Source: Buxus sempervirens
Lineage: Eukaryota > Streptophyta > Magnoliopsida > Buxales > Buxaceae
Assembly (NCBI GenBank): GCA_947561395.2
Contig: OX387190.1
Span: 35,886,392-35,950,391 of the forward strand
DNA length: 64,000 nucleotides
Direction of reading: 5' to 3'
Within the stretch, counting starts at the first letter, position 1, and every line of letters starts with the position of its first letter. Positions 1-11,919 of the stretch are shown here, piece by piece. The notes under the pieces are model-generated. The model had not been told where the DNA came from. It did not search any database and saw nothing but the letters and a program-made list of their open reading frames with translations. The position numbers and the translations under genes are program-made.

Positions 1-117
1 AGCGAAGCACCGGTAGATATGTCGGAGGGGACGGGGATCACCATGCCGAAAGCCATCCCGTTGGAGGCTATGTGCAAAGCGCGGCAGGTTATGACCGGAA
101 TGTTCTCAGAGCCATGA
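1..117 (+). CDS. CYP81-type cytochrome P450, C-terminal fragment cut by window edge (gene 0)
   Basis: Frame 1 is open from the first base to a TGA at 115-117 and encodes the last 38 residues of a P450. They match the C-termini of the four complete genes almost residue for residue (motif [14 protein letters not shown], then a divergent tail ending FSEP). The heme-binding loop lies to the left of the window. The 3' flank (about 118-330) resembles those of genes 2 and 4, including a counterpart of the TGACTTGGGTT block, so it probably belongs to the B type. It shows that the tandem array continues beyond the window. Confidence 0.9.
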   Translation, partial: SEAPVDMSEGTGITMPKAIPLEAMCKARQVMTGMFSEP

Positions 118-1061
118 ACCATCTTAGGTGATGTTCCCACGCGATTCGAAATAAGTTGACTGAGATACGGTACATGTTGTAGACAGTGTGGCGGGTGTTA
201 TCTCGGTCAAATTAAATCTTTATGGGTAAGATAGTGATTATAAATAACAAGGAGGGTTAATTAATTAAGGATATTGTGATGACTTGGGTTCTAGTACTCT
301 TGTAACGCAGTGATCTTTATCTTGAACTGTTGAGAAAATGTAAACCAAGCAATAATAAAAAAAAAAATTTATAGATTTATGTGGTTTGGAAAACATACCT
401 GTGTCCATGAGTTCCTCATTGGATCTGTGAAAAAAAGACTACACAACTCTATCCTGGTCGAAAGGTGCAATCTCGGCCACACGACTAGAAAACCTATGAC
501 CTGCGATTTTGGAGATCATTGCATCATGAAACCGGCATTGACTGAATACAAGCTAGGCACGTACACAACATTAACCATTCCAAATTGAATACGTACATGT
601 TGTAGACTCTTTGTCATGGTTTGAAGCAATCTTCTTCCTCTCTAATTTGCCACCAACACATCATGTATTATTATTCAGATTTTAAACTTGTCTCTTTAGA
701 ATTTGGAAAAATGAATTTTTAGTGATATTTTCGAAGTACACTATTCATATAAGGTGTAGTTTTCAAATTTCTAAATGAACATTAAATTGTCACTAAATTT
801 TAATTATTGCTAAAATTAAAGAATGAGAAAGTTGTGATTGCATTTGAATCACTTACAAAGAGGATCACTAGAAATTAATTTTCTCTCTTTTTTAATAGTT
901 AGTATTAGTATATAGAAAGTAACTGCTGCCGGTCGCTTTGCTTGTCACTGTAGACGATGCCCATTCTTTGTTTTTTTGGTATCGGAGACGATGCCCATTC
1001 GTATGTTACCCAACCCATGCCCATTAATTAATTGAAGATTGAAAATTCAAAAACATGTTCT
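118..1061. other. Intergenic DNA between gene 0 and gene 1
   Basis: No supportable gene. The first 200 bases are the 3' flank of gene 0, related to the 3' flanks of genes 2 and 4. Around 597-635 is a stretch (GTTGTAGACT, then TCATGGTTTGAAG) that recurs upstream of gene 2 and may be a relic of a P450 promoter. The rest is AT-rich and unrecognised. Confidence 0.6.
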
Positions 1062-1325
1062 AGACTTTCGTGTCAATATGTCATGGTTCTCAATTAAAAG
1101 TGTAGACTGGTGTGTCATAGTTCTTAACTAAAAAAGTGCAGATGGGAAAGCGTAGCTAATTGCTTAATTCTGTAGACTTTCGTGTCATGTTCTTACTTCA
1201 ATTCTTATTTAGAAGTGTAGCCTGAAGGCAACTCTCAGCAATCGCTGCTAGAAAAAAATCGCTGATAGAAATCCCTATCCTCGATCATTTCATTTACAGA
1301 TCATCTCTAGAGATAGATTACAAGC
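1062..1325 (+). promoter_or_regulatory. Type-A P450 upstream region with a repeated motif
   Basis: The motif GTAGACTTTCGTGTCATG, or close variants followed by TTCTTAATTAA-like sequence, occurs about three times (near 1064, 1108 and 1171). One good copy precedes gene 3 (near 42065). The last 60 bases before the ATG (CTCGATCATTTCATTT and following) are conserved in front of all four genes and are probably the 5' leader. I see no convincing TATA box. Regulatory function is inferred from position and conservation only. Confidence 0.45.
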
Positions 1326-2973
1326 ATGGACGGATTCTGGTTCCAAACCTCTATCCTCGCTCTCTTTCTCCTGCTCGTTTTCAAGGTCCTGCTAGAAACC
1401 GCCAAAACACGAGCTAGAAATCTCCCTCCGAGTCCTCCTGGTCTTCCAATTCTGGGTCATCTCCATCTCCTAAAAGAACCTCTTCATCGAACTCTACTTA
1501 GCTTTTCAGAAAAATATGGACCCATCCTGTTCCTTCGAATGGGGTCTCGCTCTGTGCTTGTTGTTTCCTCCTCCTCAGCCGCGGAAGAATGCTTCACCAA
1601 GAACGACGTGCTCTTCGCAAATCGCCCTCGCATGATTTCTGGGAAGCATTTCGGCTATAACTACACCTCGTTCGGCGCGGCCCCTTACGGCCCCCGCTGG
1701 CGCAATTTTCGCCGCCTTATCGCCATCGAACTTCTCTCGTCGAATCGCCTCAACATGTCTTCAGAAATTCGCAAGAGTGAGATCGGATCGTTGCTGGAGA
1801 AGCTGATGCGGAGTACGAGGGGAAAGAGCTTTGTGAAAACCGTGTTAAAATCCATGCTAACGGAGATGACGTTTAACATCTTGACGAGGATGATTGCAGG
1901 AAAGCGGTATCATGGGGAAGATGTAGATGAATTCGAGGAGGCAAGGCAGTTCCGGGAACTAATATCAGAGTTTTTTGAGCTGAGCGGTGCATCTAACCCT
2001 GGAGATTTCTTGCCAATTCTGCGGTGGATTGATTTCCAGGGAATCGAGAGAAGGATGGTGAGATTAAGCAGAAAGATGGACGCGTTCTTGCAGGTTCTGA
2101 TCGATGAACATCGGGATAACAACAAACATTCTTCCTCCAGCTCCATTAATTCTGCCCCAAAACAGACGAAGGAAACCATGGTCGAATATGTCCTTTCTTT
2201 GCAAGAAACAGAACCCGAATACTACACAGATGAAATCATCAAAGGCCTTATGATGGTATATATGTGCTGCGATTCCTTCTTTTTCCCTCTCATTTTTGCC
2301 TTTTTTAGTTTCGATCACAAGTCAATTGTTCTGATTAATTGCTTTGAGATAGATTTTGCTGCTGGCCGGGACAGAAACTTCTGCTGTGACTATAGAATGG
2401 GCCATGTCACTGATGCTGAACCGCCCAGAGGTAATTAAGAAAGCTAGAGACGAAGTGGATTCTCATGTGGGACAAGATCGCTTGGTAGACGAATCAGATC
2501 TCCCCAACTTACACTATCTTCAGTGTATCATCGACGAGACTCATAGGTTGCATCCGGCAGCTCCACTTCTGGTGCCTCACGAGTCATCTGGTGATTGCAC
2601 AGTCGGTGGATTCAACGTCCCGCGTGGTACTATGTTGATGGTTAATGCGTGGGCTATTCAAAGAGACCCAAGGTTGTGGGAGGAGCCTATGAGTTTCAAG
2701 CCGGAGAGGTTTGAAGGGGGTGGAGATGAAGGAGTGACATACAAGCTGTTACCATTTGGGTTAGGTAGGAGGGCGTGCCCTGGGATTGGTCTTGCTAATC
2801 GTGTGGTAGGCTTGGGTTTGGCATCATTGATTCAGTGCTTTGAGTGGGAAAGAGTTAGCGACGCACCGGTGGATATGACGGAGGGGACGGGGCTCACCAC
2901 GCCAAAAGCCATTCCGTTGGAGGCTATGTGCAAAGCGCGACAGATTATGACCAGAATCTCCACAGAGCCATGA
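1326..2973 (+). CDS. CYP81-family cytochrome P450 (gene 1, type A)
   Basis: Two exons, 1326-2255 and 2353-2973, with a 97-nt GT-AG intron (phase 0) at the usual A-type P450 position just before the I-helix motif; 516 residues. Visible landmarks: N-terminal membrane anchor (about 5-23), proline-rich hinge PPSPPG (34-39), C-helix WRNFRR (from W125), I-helix AGTETS (from about 315), K-helix ETHR (about 372-375, with His in place of the usual Leu), PERF, and heme loop [10 protein letters not shown] with the Cys ligand near 452. This should be an ER-bound monooxygenase fed by P450 reductase. CYP81 members hydroxylate isoflavonoids, lignans, indole glucosinolates or herbicides; the substrate here cannot be told. 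The open frame that runs on past 2255 is intron read-through. Confidence 0.93.
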
Positions 2974-3989
2974 ATCACATGTTAGGCTCTGTTCTCCAGG
3001 CGATCCGTAATACGGGACGTATCGTGGCTTCTGTTAGCTTAATCAAATAAAATCTTTAGAAGTAAGGTGGGAAATTTGGTACTACAAAAAAAAAAAAAAA
3101 AACAAAGGCGGGAAATTTGGGTTTTAGTGATTTTTTTTTCGAAATAATGCAGATAGTGTCTGATTCTTTGTAATTGGGAATTAGATATTTTTTTTAAATA
3201 ATTGAGAATAAGTGTCTTTTTTATTATCAATGAAGACTTTGTTCTAAAAATATCCTAAACAAGACTTGCGAACCTCACTTGTACCTAAATGAGTGAAGAG
3301 GTTTTTAAAGTGTTTTGAGGGCATTTTAGGAAGAAACTCTTTTTGGACAATAAAATAACACTAATTTTTAATTATTTTAGAAGTATCACCGGTCACATGG
3401 GCTCTGGTAGTCTTACAGGGCTGTAACTTTCCTTTTACTGATGACAAAAACCAAAACAAAAAAATGAAAAAAATGGGAAAATTATTGTCTTGTTACTTTT
3501 GGATGACAAATTGACTTCTTTTTTTAATAAAGGCGTAGCCTAGAAATTTTCATTCCAAAAGATCAATATTACATCATGGGATGGGAGGCCACAGCCAAAT
3601 AATCATATATTGAACAAATGTAGTCAAAACTGAAAAGAGATGTAGTGAATCAATGAAACATGATTTTCATCATAAAACATAACATTTGTGATTGTTCGAC
3701 TAAAAATCAGACCAGTAGCTGAAACCACGAGGATCATCGGAAGTACCTGAACAAGGGTCCACATAGGAGTGGATTGATAACCTCAACAAAGGGGAACCAA
3801 TTTTATGCTGGAAAGACAAATGGGAGAAGGGTGGTAGTCACAAAAATGATACCAACCCAAACCCGAAGCAAAGGCAGATGGAAGGGTAAGAGAGCAACAT
3901 AAGGATACAATACACGCACCGTTTAAACCAGCAAGCAAGTCCCGTTGAATTTTGAAATCAACCCTAAGAAAACGCCAAAAATATAGGAG
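2974..3989. other. 3' flank of gene 1, no gene seen
   Basis: It starts with an AT-rich 3' UTR-like stretch (AATAAAATCTTTAG near 3048) and an A-run near 3085. From about 3119 to 3390 it is a diverged relative of the block repeated at 40480-40750, 44250-44520 and 56690-56960. The rest is unrecognised. Short reverse-strand frames look like chance. Confidence 0.5.
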
Positions 3990-4160
3990 TCGATTATTTG
4001 ATAGGCATTGGTCCAACTAGGACCAAGCAGTCACCTTCCGCTGTTGTCGTCGCCATCACCATTGTCATCTTTAGTCATAACCTCCATGAGAATGATAAAC
4101 AGCACACACACTCACAAGAAGAACAACCCTTGCAGAGCCACCAGAATTTGCTTTTAATCG

Positions 4161-4440
4161 CTAATTTTCGATCAGACGAGAAACCTTGCCAAGTGCCGGA
4201 CTCTGACAGGAAAACGCGAACCAAACCCTAGCGCTCTGATCACCCCCTTTAGCCCTTGAAGAGCCACCGGAATTCGCTTTTACTCGGTAATTTTCGATTA
4301 GACGAGGAACCTTGCCGGATTTGCTTTTACCCATATAATTTTGGATAAGATGAGGAACCCTGCCAGACGCCAAATTCTAATAGGAAGACTCGAACCAAAC
4401 CCCTAGTGCTAGATCACTCCCTTTTCGCTCAAACTCTAAC
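4161..4440. repeat. Degenerate internal repeats built on TAATTTTCGAT / GACGAGGAACC
   Basis: The phrase TAATTTTCGAT, then AGACGAGRAACC(T)TGCC, recurs three times here and three times in the paired block (47755-47970). The spacing is uneven (about 55-120 bases). No reading frame explains it. It probably belongs to an old retroelement, but I cannot identify which. Confidence 0.5.
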
Positions 4441-4543
4441 ACTCTGATCGCCCCCTTTTTGCCCAACCCCTCGTCTCGAGGTCCCAACCCCCCTTCGATG
4501 ACTTGGTCATACCTTTCAATAAGGATTTAAATCAACTAAAAAG

Positions 4544-5970
4544 TAGAGCTATAAGTTTTGCCTGGACAGCCCAACCCAGGCTGAATAATAGCTCGATTTA
4601 AGAAATAAGTTTGGATTTGGGTTTGGGCCGAGCTCAATCTTGAGCCCGAAGTTGAGTTTGGGCTGGGCTCGAGCTCACAAGGTACAGCTTGAAAACCCGA
4701 AAAACCCGAAGTATATATACCACTAAAAACCCAAAACTTTGTCTCCTGAAAACCTCCATATGATTTTGTCTCCTGCAAACCTAAAACTTTCTCATCTTCT
4801 CCCATCTCTCTACCATGGTAGTCGGAATTGCTTGCCCCTCTCACTATCCCTCTCTTGTATTATCAATACCTCACATCTCAAAGACAACCTTGCTAGAGAA
4901 ATCCCTCAACCCAACAAAGGAGCTTGATTGGCAATTCGGCAGGAGCTAGCAAATAGCAATACCATTGCCGTCAATACAGTGCCTCTGCTTGTTCCGGGAA
5001 AATAAGTTGCCGTCAAATACAATTCCGGCAGCAGCTAGCAATACAGTTGCCGTCAATACTCATTCAATTGACATCCATCGCTGACAAGGGATTTTCAGGT
5101 ACTGTTTTATCTCTATTTTCATTTTTTTTCTTTCGTTGGTGTCATGAGGAAGTCGGTGATTGATTGATTTCTTTGATTTCGGTTTCGTGAATTTAAAGCT
5201 CCATGAAAATTTAAATTGCAGGTGCATCTAATTGGTGGCTTTGAAGATGCCTCATACAATGTTTGGTCTATGATTATATTGCTTTTTATTTTTTCCAGAA
5301 ATTTTGTACCCATTTAAGAGGCAGAAATAACTAAAGCTGAATGTGCAAATTGCAGGTGCTCTATTTGTTCTTGGACATAATAACTTGTGGACTTGTGTTC
5401 ATGAAAGGATGCTGTAGCTGTAAGGCTTTGCTTTCAAATGCATTGGTTTGGGCTTGTAACCAGCTATGTAATAAATTTAACTTTTGCCTACTTAATATCA
5501 AGAAATAAACTTGAAGTTTGAGTTGAATTACCTTGCTTTAATATGTTCTAAAATTTTTGTTTGTTTGAAAGTTGTTATTATGTCTAAATATCCTTGCTTT
5601 ATTGTGCTACTTAGTTTCATACTCTAGTTTACCTGATACCACAGGTCCACAACAAGTTCAAAAGTTTGATGGACTTATAGGAATCATTTTTTAACCTAAT
5701 ACACAAACAAATCAATGTATGCTAATAAACTTTATTATATATATCGAAATATTGTAGTCTTATATATGTGAATGTATCATTGTGTCAAGTAGAAAAAAAA
5801 GTTTGGGCTGGCCAGAACCCAACCCGAACTCAAGAAATAATTTAGGGTTGGGTTTGGCTCAAAGAGTTTGGGTTAGGACTGGCCAAGGAGAGTTTGGGTT
5901 CACTAATTTTAGTTAGGGTTGAACCCAAACTCATTGAAACCCAGCCTAGCCTGCCCTACTTACAGCTCTA
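4544..5970. mobile_element. Non-autonomous hAT-type element with 8-bp TSD
   Basis: Perfect 8-bp target duplication CTAAAAAG at 4536-4543 and 5971-5978. The ends are inverted: TAGAGCTATAAG on the left, and TAGAGCTGTAAG on the right when read inward. The paired block near 48095 holds the empty site (one CTAAAAAG). The 1427-bp element encodes no transposase. Its interior has intron-like junctions (TTGCAGGTG near 5216 and 5352) and short repeats of GGGTTGGGTT in opposite orientation near the ends. Confidence 0.88.
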
Positions 5971-6054
5971 CTAAAAAGTGCTTGTCCATAGGTGATAGGA
6001 TTATGATAATACCATAGGTGATAGGATGATTGCTGCCTAAGCAACCATTACAAT

Positions 6055-6394
6055 AGGGCTGTGTTTGGATAGCCGGATTAAATTGGAAAGTCTGTTGGGA
6101 AAGTGATGGGGCAGAAAGTGAAATTCCGGAAAGTGAAAGTTAACTTTCCTGAATGTTGTTTGGATGCATCCAGAAAATTTATGAAAACTGATGGAAAATC
6201 CTGGTTGTGCTATTTGGTTAATCAGAATGAATGGGAAAGTGTTACAATTTCCTATTTTGCCCTTTAATTTTGTCCATATAAAAACATATAAAATTGCAAA
6301 AAAAATTACTATAGACACAAACTCCTTATATGAATAAACTTAACCTTTTGAATATATATATATTCAGTTTAATATAAATAAAATATTAGTAATC

Positions 6395-6430
<36 letters not shown>

Positions 6431-6814
6431 CTTTTACTTAAAGTTTTTTTGAAAAAAAGGACACACAACATTTCACCCCTTTTTTTAACTTTAGTTTTTT
6501 TTTTTAAAAATGAAGTACACACGACACCCAAATCATTGTTTTTTTTTTTACTTAAATATTTAATAGAAGACAAGTTAAACACCTAAGGAGGGTTTGAAAC
6601 AAAAAAAAAGGGCAAATAGGTAAGAACATAAATCACTTTTGATTTTCCGGCAAAATCCGACCATGAAATGGGGCAAAACAAGCGTTGAAAGTGGTTTGAC
6701 GGCTTTTATTTTCAGTGGACCCCACACTTTTTGGGTATCCAAACACCAAAGTTTTGCAGGAAAGTTAGCTTTCTTACAAAATCCGGATAAATCCAACAAT
6801 CCAAACGCAGCCTA
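6055..6814. mobile_element. MITE-like element with GGCTGTGTTTGGAT-type ends
   Basis: The left end reads GGGCTGTGTTTGGATAG. The right end read inward gives TAGGCTGCGTTTGGATTG. A possible 3-bp repeat AAT flanks it (6052-6054, 6815-6817). The paired block (about 48120-48145) lacks it. Ends of this kind occur on PIF/Harbinger-like and other MITEs; I cannot settle the superfamily. No coding capacity. It contains the AT microsatellite. Confidence 0.6.
6397..6428. repeat. (AT)n microsatellite
   Basis: About 16 uninterrupted AT units inside the MITE-like element. Confidence 0.95.
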
Positions 6815-7324
6815 AATGAATGAGTCAAGATATGATAAGATCTAAGAAATGCATACTAATATGAACATTTGCCATCATTACATCTGCAAGGGCATGAATC
6901 TAGCAACAGATAAATCTAAAATCCGTAAATCATGCAATACCAATCCAAAATCAGCTTCCACCCTAACTAGATTAGTGAGGCAGCAGTTCAAGTGTAGTCT
7001 CCATAGCATCGACACTGAAGTTATTGTGGTCTTCTTCCTCAATGCCATCTCCGTTTTCATTCCAAATTATCCCTATCCCGATAGAGTCTCTCCGTCTCAA
7101 TATGTATGGTTCTCTGTAGGAGGTGACGGGGTTTTGGATTGGGGTACGGTGAGTTAAATGGAGTAGTATTCGATTTGGAATATTTGTTACTTTTTAAGTC
7201 GAGGCTGAGGTGTTGGTTTGGACAAAGAGATTCACTTCAATTTGGACAAAGTTATTGTGTTACTTTTTTTACATAAAGGTCCCATAGGATCTCAATTGTT
7301 CTCACACATGGATGCGTTGGGTTA

Positions 7325-8373
7325 TGTTCCTCCTAAATTGGTATGGGCGTGACATGTGGCCGTGGGGATGATGTGTATTCGCGTGGGCATGCTAGTATCT
7401 TTCGATACGATGATTCAGGTCGGATCCATACCCCGGGCACCTGTTCCGGATCTAAACCAGCGTCGGTCTAGCCATACTGCAAGTCACCTGTAATAAAATA
7501 GATCAGACGATAGAATGAAGACAAGGGGTTCGGTCTTCGTTTAGGTTCTTGTTTGTGTTTAAAAGCAGCAGTAAACGATAAAAAATATTTTTATTCATGT
7601 ATCGATCGCACAAAATGCAACCGTTAATTATAACAAATCCTCAAGTAACTCAAAAGGAAATAAGACAAAAGAAAACCAACTCGGTCAGTAGGATCGGCCT
7701 CCCCTGACCTTATAGCCGTGATCGGAGTATAAGAAAAAGAGGTAGTGGTGGCTGCTCGTAACCCTGTAGCCGTAATCGGAGTATAAGATTAGAAGTCAGG
7801 GGCGGCCACAACCTCTTTGCCGGTGGCAGGTTTTTACCTTAACTGGAGTAACTAGTAGCCTGAAGTGTCACTGCAACAGGAAGCAGTGAGAGAAGTTCTA
7901 AATTATCCTTTCTTGCTACAATTTGGGTGTAGGAGATTGGATAGTGATCACGGATGATCAAGTGATAATCATAATAACCGGTTGCGGTTGAGATGAGTTG
8001 TCCTCGAGCTCTTCGAGACTGTGCCTTTTATAGTCGGACTTTGACGGTTGCTACCGACCCACGTTTGCACGAACTCTGTATCTGTTCCGAAAGTTATTCA
8101 TCGGTTTCTTTTTATCCATGTGAGATAATCTCTTCGTCACGATCATAAACCAATAACTTCTTCGTTTATCGTTGCCTATCCACATGGTTTCGGATGTTAA
8201 TTCTATGGTGACATCATCCCTTAAACATAAGAGCACAGTTGTCGTATGTGCTTACGTGGCTTCGGTTAAATGTCTGACCTATATGGATGCTGGTGTGGCC
8301 TATTTGATTGAATTATGCCATGTAGATGCCACGTGGAATTTCCTTATTTGACGGTCTACGGAGGGTGTAAACA
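7325..8373 (-). mobile_element. Solo LTR, TSD GGTTA
   Basis: Bounded by GGTTA at 7320-7324 and 8374-8378. On the minus strand it starts TGTTTACACCC and ends AGGAACA, so it has TG...CA termini. A TATA-like ACTATAAAAGGC lies on the minus strand near 8030. The paired block near 48595 is empty. There is no internal domain, so this is a solo LTR of about 1.05 kb. The same TGTTTACACCC start appears at 53359, which suggests a related family. Confidence 0.85.
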
Positions 8374-9840
8374 GGTTATTACTGAACTTTAATAGGACTT
8401 GTTCGGATTGACATTGGAGCCTCTTGCAGATGGTACCATCATAGTGAGATGCAGTCACGTGTAACATCTTATTGTTCATTTTTTTTGACATTTTTCGGTG
8501 TGAAAAGGCATTTTTCATTCAAAAAATATGATCGGTGAGATGTTGAAAATTGCAGTATATCACTTATGCGGCAGCCACCTGCAGGCTCTTGGAATTTAAG
8601 CTGAGGCGGCATCCATGTTGGATCGGTCTCATAAAGGTACGTCACGCTCGGTCCTTGGTCGAACTCGTATTCTATAACTGTAAGTAAGGTAAGTTATTTC
8701 TGAGTTCTGATTGTGAGGAGATCAAAGCTCAGCCCGATTCAAAATTTGTTGGCCCAAACCAATAAAGTCTAATATAGGCTCTTGTTTATTCATAGCATAT
8801 ATATAATTAATCTTTTTTATCAAAAAAAAAAAAAAAAATGTTGCAGACGATATTTATTCCATAACTAACAGGTTCCACAAGTCTTAATGAATGTTTTATT
8901 CGTCATGGATGTGGTTGGCTTTTGTTGTAGATTATATAGGTTCGTTCGAAGGCGAAGAACGCGCCTTCCAAGAAGGGTTGAATTGTTATTTAGCTTTTAA
9001 ACTTGTCCCTATAAAATTAGGAAAAAAGAACTTTTAGTGACACTTCTGAAATAATTAGAATTCAATAACACTTTTTAACATTTATTGATACTTCTTACAA
9101 TAATTAAAATTTAATGAGCATTCGCTATACAATTAAAATAATCAATTAAATAGTGAAAAATGAATGCCTCCTTTGGCATTCATTCTCTGGATTGGGAATG
9201 TTCCCCAAATGAATTTGGCAGACCGGTTAAGTTTGATGTTTGGTGAAAGATAATTGATTTTTTTAAAGCTTATAATCTAACAAGTTTGATAGTTCTAATT
9301 TAAAAGAAGTTTTTATAAATGACAAGTATGTTTTTATCATATGAAAAAGTCTTTAAAGCAACTTTCAGGTATATATCATCCAGAATTTAAATATATTACA
9401 AGCATGTAACCGCGATTTTGTAAAACTCATTCTGAAAATCTATAAATGGGTCTTGGGTGATCTTCGATTGTAGTGTTTTTTTTTTAAAACTCATTCCTCA
9501 AATAGACCCAATCACGCATTCAGCCACTCAAATTCATTCAACCCTTGAACTCATTCAGAGGCTTTGAATGAGTTCTCAAAATAAACTCCAAACCACGCTT
9601 AAGGTATGCTGATTAAGTTTCTAAATGAACAGTAAAATGGCAATAAATATTAACGCTACTATAGGCAAGTAACTATAGGCAAGTAACTACTGCCGGTTGC
9701 TTCAATCTATTGATTTTTGCTTTGTCAACCATTCAATCTATTGCTTCTTGCTTTGAATTAATTTCTCTCTTTCAATGCATTACAGGTGGATACTGGGAGA
9801 CTGATGGAGAAGAACAAGGATCAAGAAACACCAAGGAGTA

Positions 9841-9944
9841 ACGGTTCATCAGATGAGAGAGGCCTAATGGGAATTGGACTAAAGTCAACACAACGGTTCA
9901 TCAGATGAGAGAGGCCTAATGGGAATTGGACTAAAGTCAACACA
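9841..9944 (+). repeat. 52-bp perfect tandem duplication
   Basis: The unit beginning ACGGTTCATCAGATGAGAGA occurs at 9841 and again at 9893, immediately adjacent, inside the LINE fragment just before the RNase H motif. It breaks the frame there and adds to the evidence for decay. Confidence 0.95.
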
Positions 9945-10320
9945 GATGGAGCGGCTAGAGAATTCCTAGGCCAAGCTGCAGTAGGTGCTGTCATAAGAGA
10001 TGAGGATGGAAGAGCTTTAGTTGTCGTGGCACTTAAAATTGGAATATCTAATTCCCTTTGTAGCAAAGCCACATAGATTGTTGAAGGTTTGAAAGCTGCC
10101 CGAGCTTTAAGATGTAAGAAATTTGTGGTGGAGAGTGCCTCTACGGCGGTTGTAGACTGTTTAAAAAGGAAAATTGACCCTCCCTGGAAGATCACTAACC
10201 TCATTGAAGAGGTCTTGTTGTTGTGTTGGTTCGTCGATGATGTTAAATTTGCAAAGATCTACAGAGAAATAAATGGACCGATTTCCTCTACGGCGTCGTT
10301 TTCTACGGCACTTTTACGGC

Positions 10321-11919
10321 GTGTGTGCGCAGTGAAATTGCACAGCGGGGCGCACGTGTTGTGTGCTTGCCTCCTAAAAATTGAGTACCGGAGTCGTCAC
10401 TGCCTGACGGGGTGCAGGCGGACATAGGATAACCTAACCGAGTCTATTTTGGTTTGCGGCTTGAGATTCTGGCTAAGTGCTCGGTTACGATCCTGGGAAG
10501 TTCGAAAACACCCCGGTCCGCCCCGCTGGTTTAACGGGTCCCTTCGGTCACCCTAGTTTGAGTCAACTATACTCACCCTGTCCTAATCCAGCATGTATTA
10601 GATTAGTCTGGTAGGGCCTTTTGCAAGTGTAAGTCCATTTTTGTTTTTATCTTATTAGTCTGGTCGGGTATGGGCTTCGTTGGAAGGCCCATGGGTAGCC
10701 AAGCAGGGCTTTAAGTCAAGCCCACGGCCCATTAGGGTTATTGGGTAACCCTTATTGGATTTCGGTTAATTTGGTTTTGAATTAATTTAATCATGCAAAT
10801 TAGGCGGGTTTAAGATTTTTAAGGCCCAATGGGTTTGGAGTGACCCATGGGTAATTATCTGAATGACCCATGACCCATTTATGAGAAACGGGCTTTGGTG
10901 TGGGCCGGGTTGATAGTGGGCCCCGTTGGAAGGCCCACAAGATTTCATTGGGCCTTGGTCGCTAAAGATGAGCTGGGATTAACCCAAACCCTTATTGGTT
11001 AAGTTTAATTATTATTGGGTCAACCCGAGCGGGTCAAGTCTATAAAAGAAAATGTTTTTTTTTTTAGTATTAAAAGAGACCGTCCGAAAATCCCCAAATG
11101 GTCAAGCCAGCCACCGAGTTTAGCTTGCACATCCCCAAGGACAGTTCGCGACCTACTACAGGTATCCGAATGGGACTGATATGCCTCTAATATCACCCTC
11201 TAACTCAAAACGTCCACTTTTGGCTAATCCATTCACACATTCCCTCTATCAATCATTGAACAAATACAATGAATAATAAAACAAAATCAATCACACATGA
11301 GAATAGTGGTATGAGGTTTCTAAATCAACACATGAAGCATGTAAGAAATCGAACATGTTTTGTAAAGTGGGTTAAAGACACACAGAGAAAAGCATGTAAG
11401 AAATCAAACGTGCTTTGTAAAATGAATTGACTATTTCCGAAATAACCTTTCTTTTTTTCTTTTTTTGTTTTTTTTAAAACATGTATACGGTTGAGTACAA
11501 AAAACTGGATTATGCATAAGACAGATAAGGATGTTGTTGAAAAGATATCTTGAACAAGCATGTGTTAACTGAGTGTACATGTACAGAAATAATTTGGGAA
11601 TGAATACAATCGTGTGTGCATGTGTTAAGTGTGTGTGTGTAATGCTTTCTTTTCTTTTTAAAATGAACTACCTAGAATAATAAACGGAAAGGTTTAAGTG
11701 GATGCATAAGAATCTACTCTTACACATACAACCGATTGAACCATGCCAACACAAAGGAGATTCATAGCTACTTACTGAAAATGAAAGGAGAGAGGGGAGG
11801 GAAGTCAGGGTTATAGCAGATATTTAGAGGGCATACCCCCTTTTATTACCACAAAATAAATCCACCTGAGAAACCTTGGTCTAAAGAGGGCATTTAAATA
11901 AGACTTTTTGCTTTGTACT
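10321..11919. other. Retroelement-derived sequence, partly shared with 45255-45900
   Basis: The stretch from about 10390 (TCGTCACTGCCTGACGGGGT) to about 10990 parallels 45257-45900 in order: CTCGGTTACG, then TCCGCCCCG, GAGTCAACT and TTGGAAGGCCC. I read both as remnants of one LTR-retrotransposon family, without locating ends. A TATA-like TCTATAAAAG is at 11039. The remaining bases to 11919 carry short TG microsatellites and no gene. Confidence 0.5.

Larger units (their letters stand above)
3990..9785. repeat. Segmental duplication block upstream of gene 2, paired with 47690-50790
   Basis: Long stretches match the region upstream of gene 4: 4100-4540 with 47700-48100, 6815-7320 with 48135-48600, and 8380-9760 with 48600-50790. 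The copies are related by many substitutions and are collinear once insertions are removed. This copy has three insertions the other lacks (4544-5970, 6055-6814, 7325-8373); the other has one this copy lacks (49145-50024). No coding gene is convincing in the shared sequence. Confidence 0.8.

Noticed and set aside
1685-2318. Open frames on the reverse strand of each P450 gene
   Set aside because: They recur at the same places in all copies because the coding sequence is conserved; they show no independent motif.
1326-2438. 370-codon single-exon P450 frame (and a 381-codon one at 42159-43304)
   Set aside because: Both run through the intron. The correct gene stops exon 1 at GT (2256, 43122) and resumes in another frame with the I-helix motif.
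9821-10427. Functional RNase H gene
   Set aside because: It has an in-frame stop, a changed acidic residue, a 52-bp duplication, and is split by 13 kb of inserted DNA.
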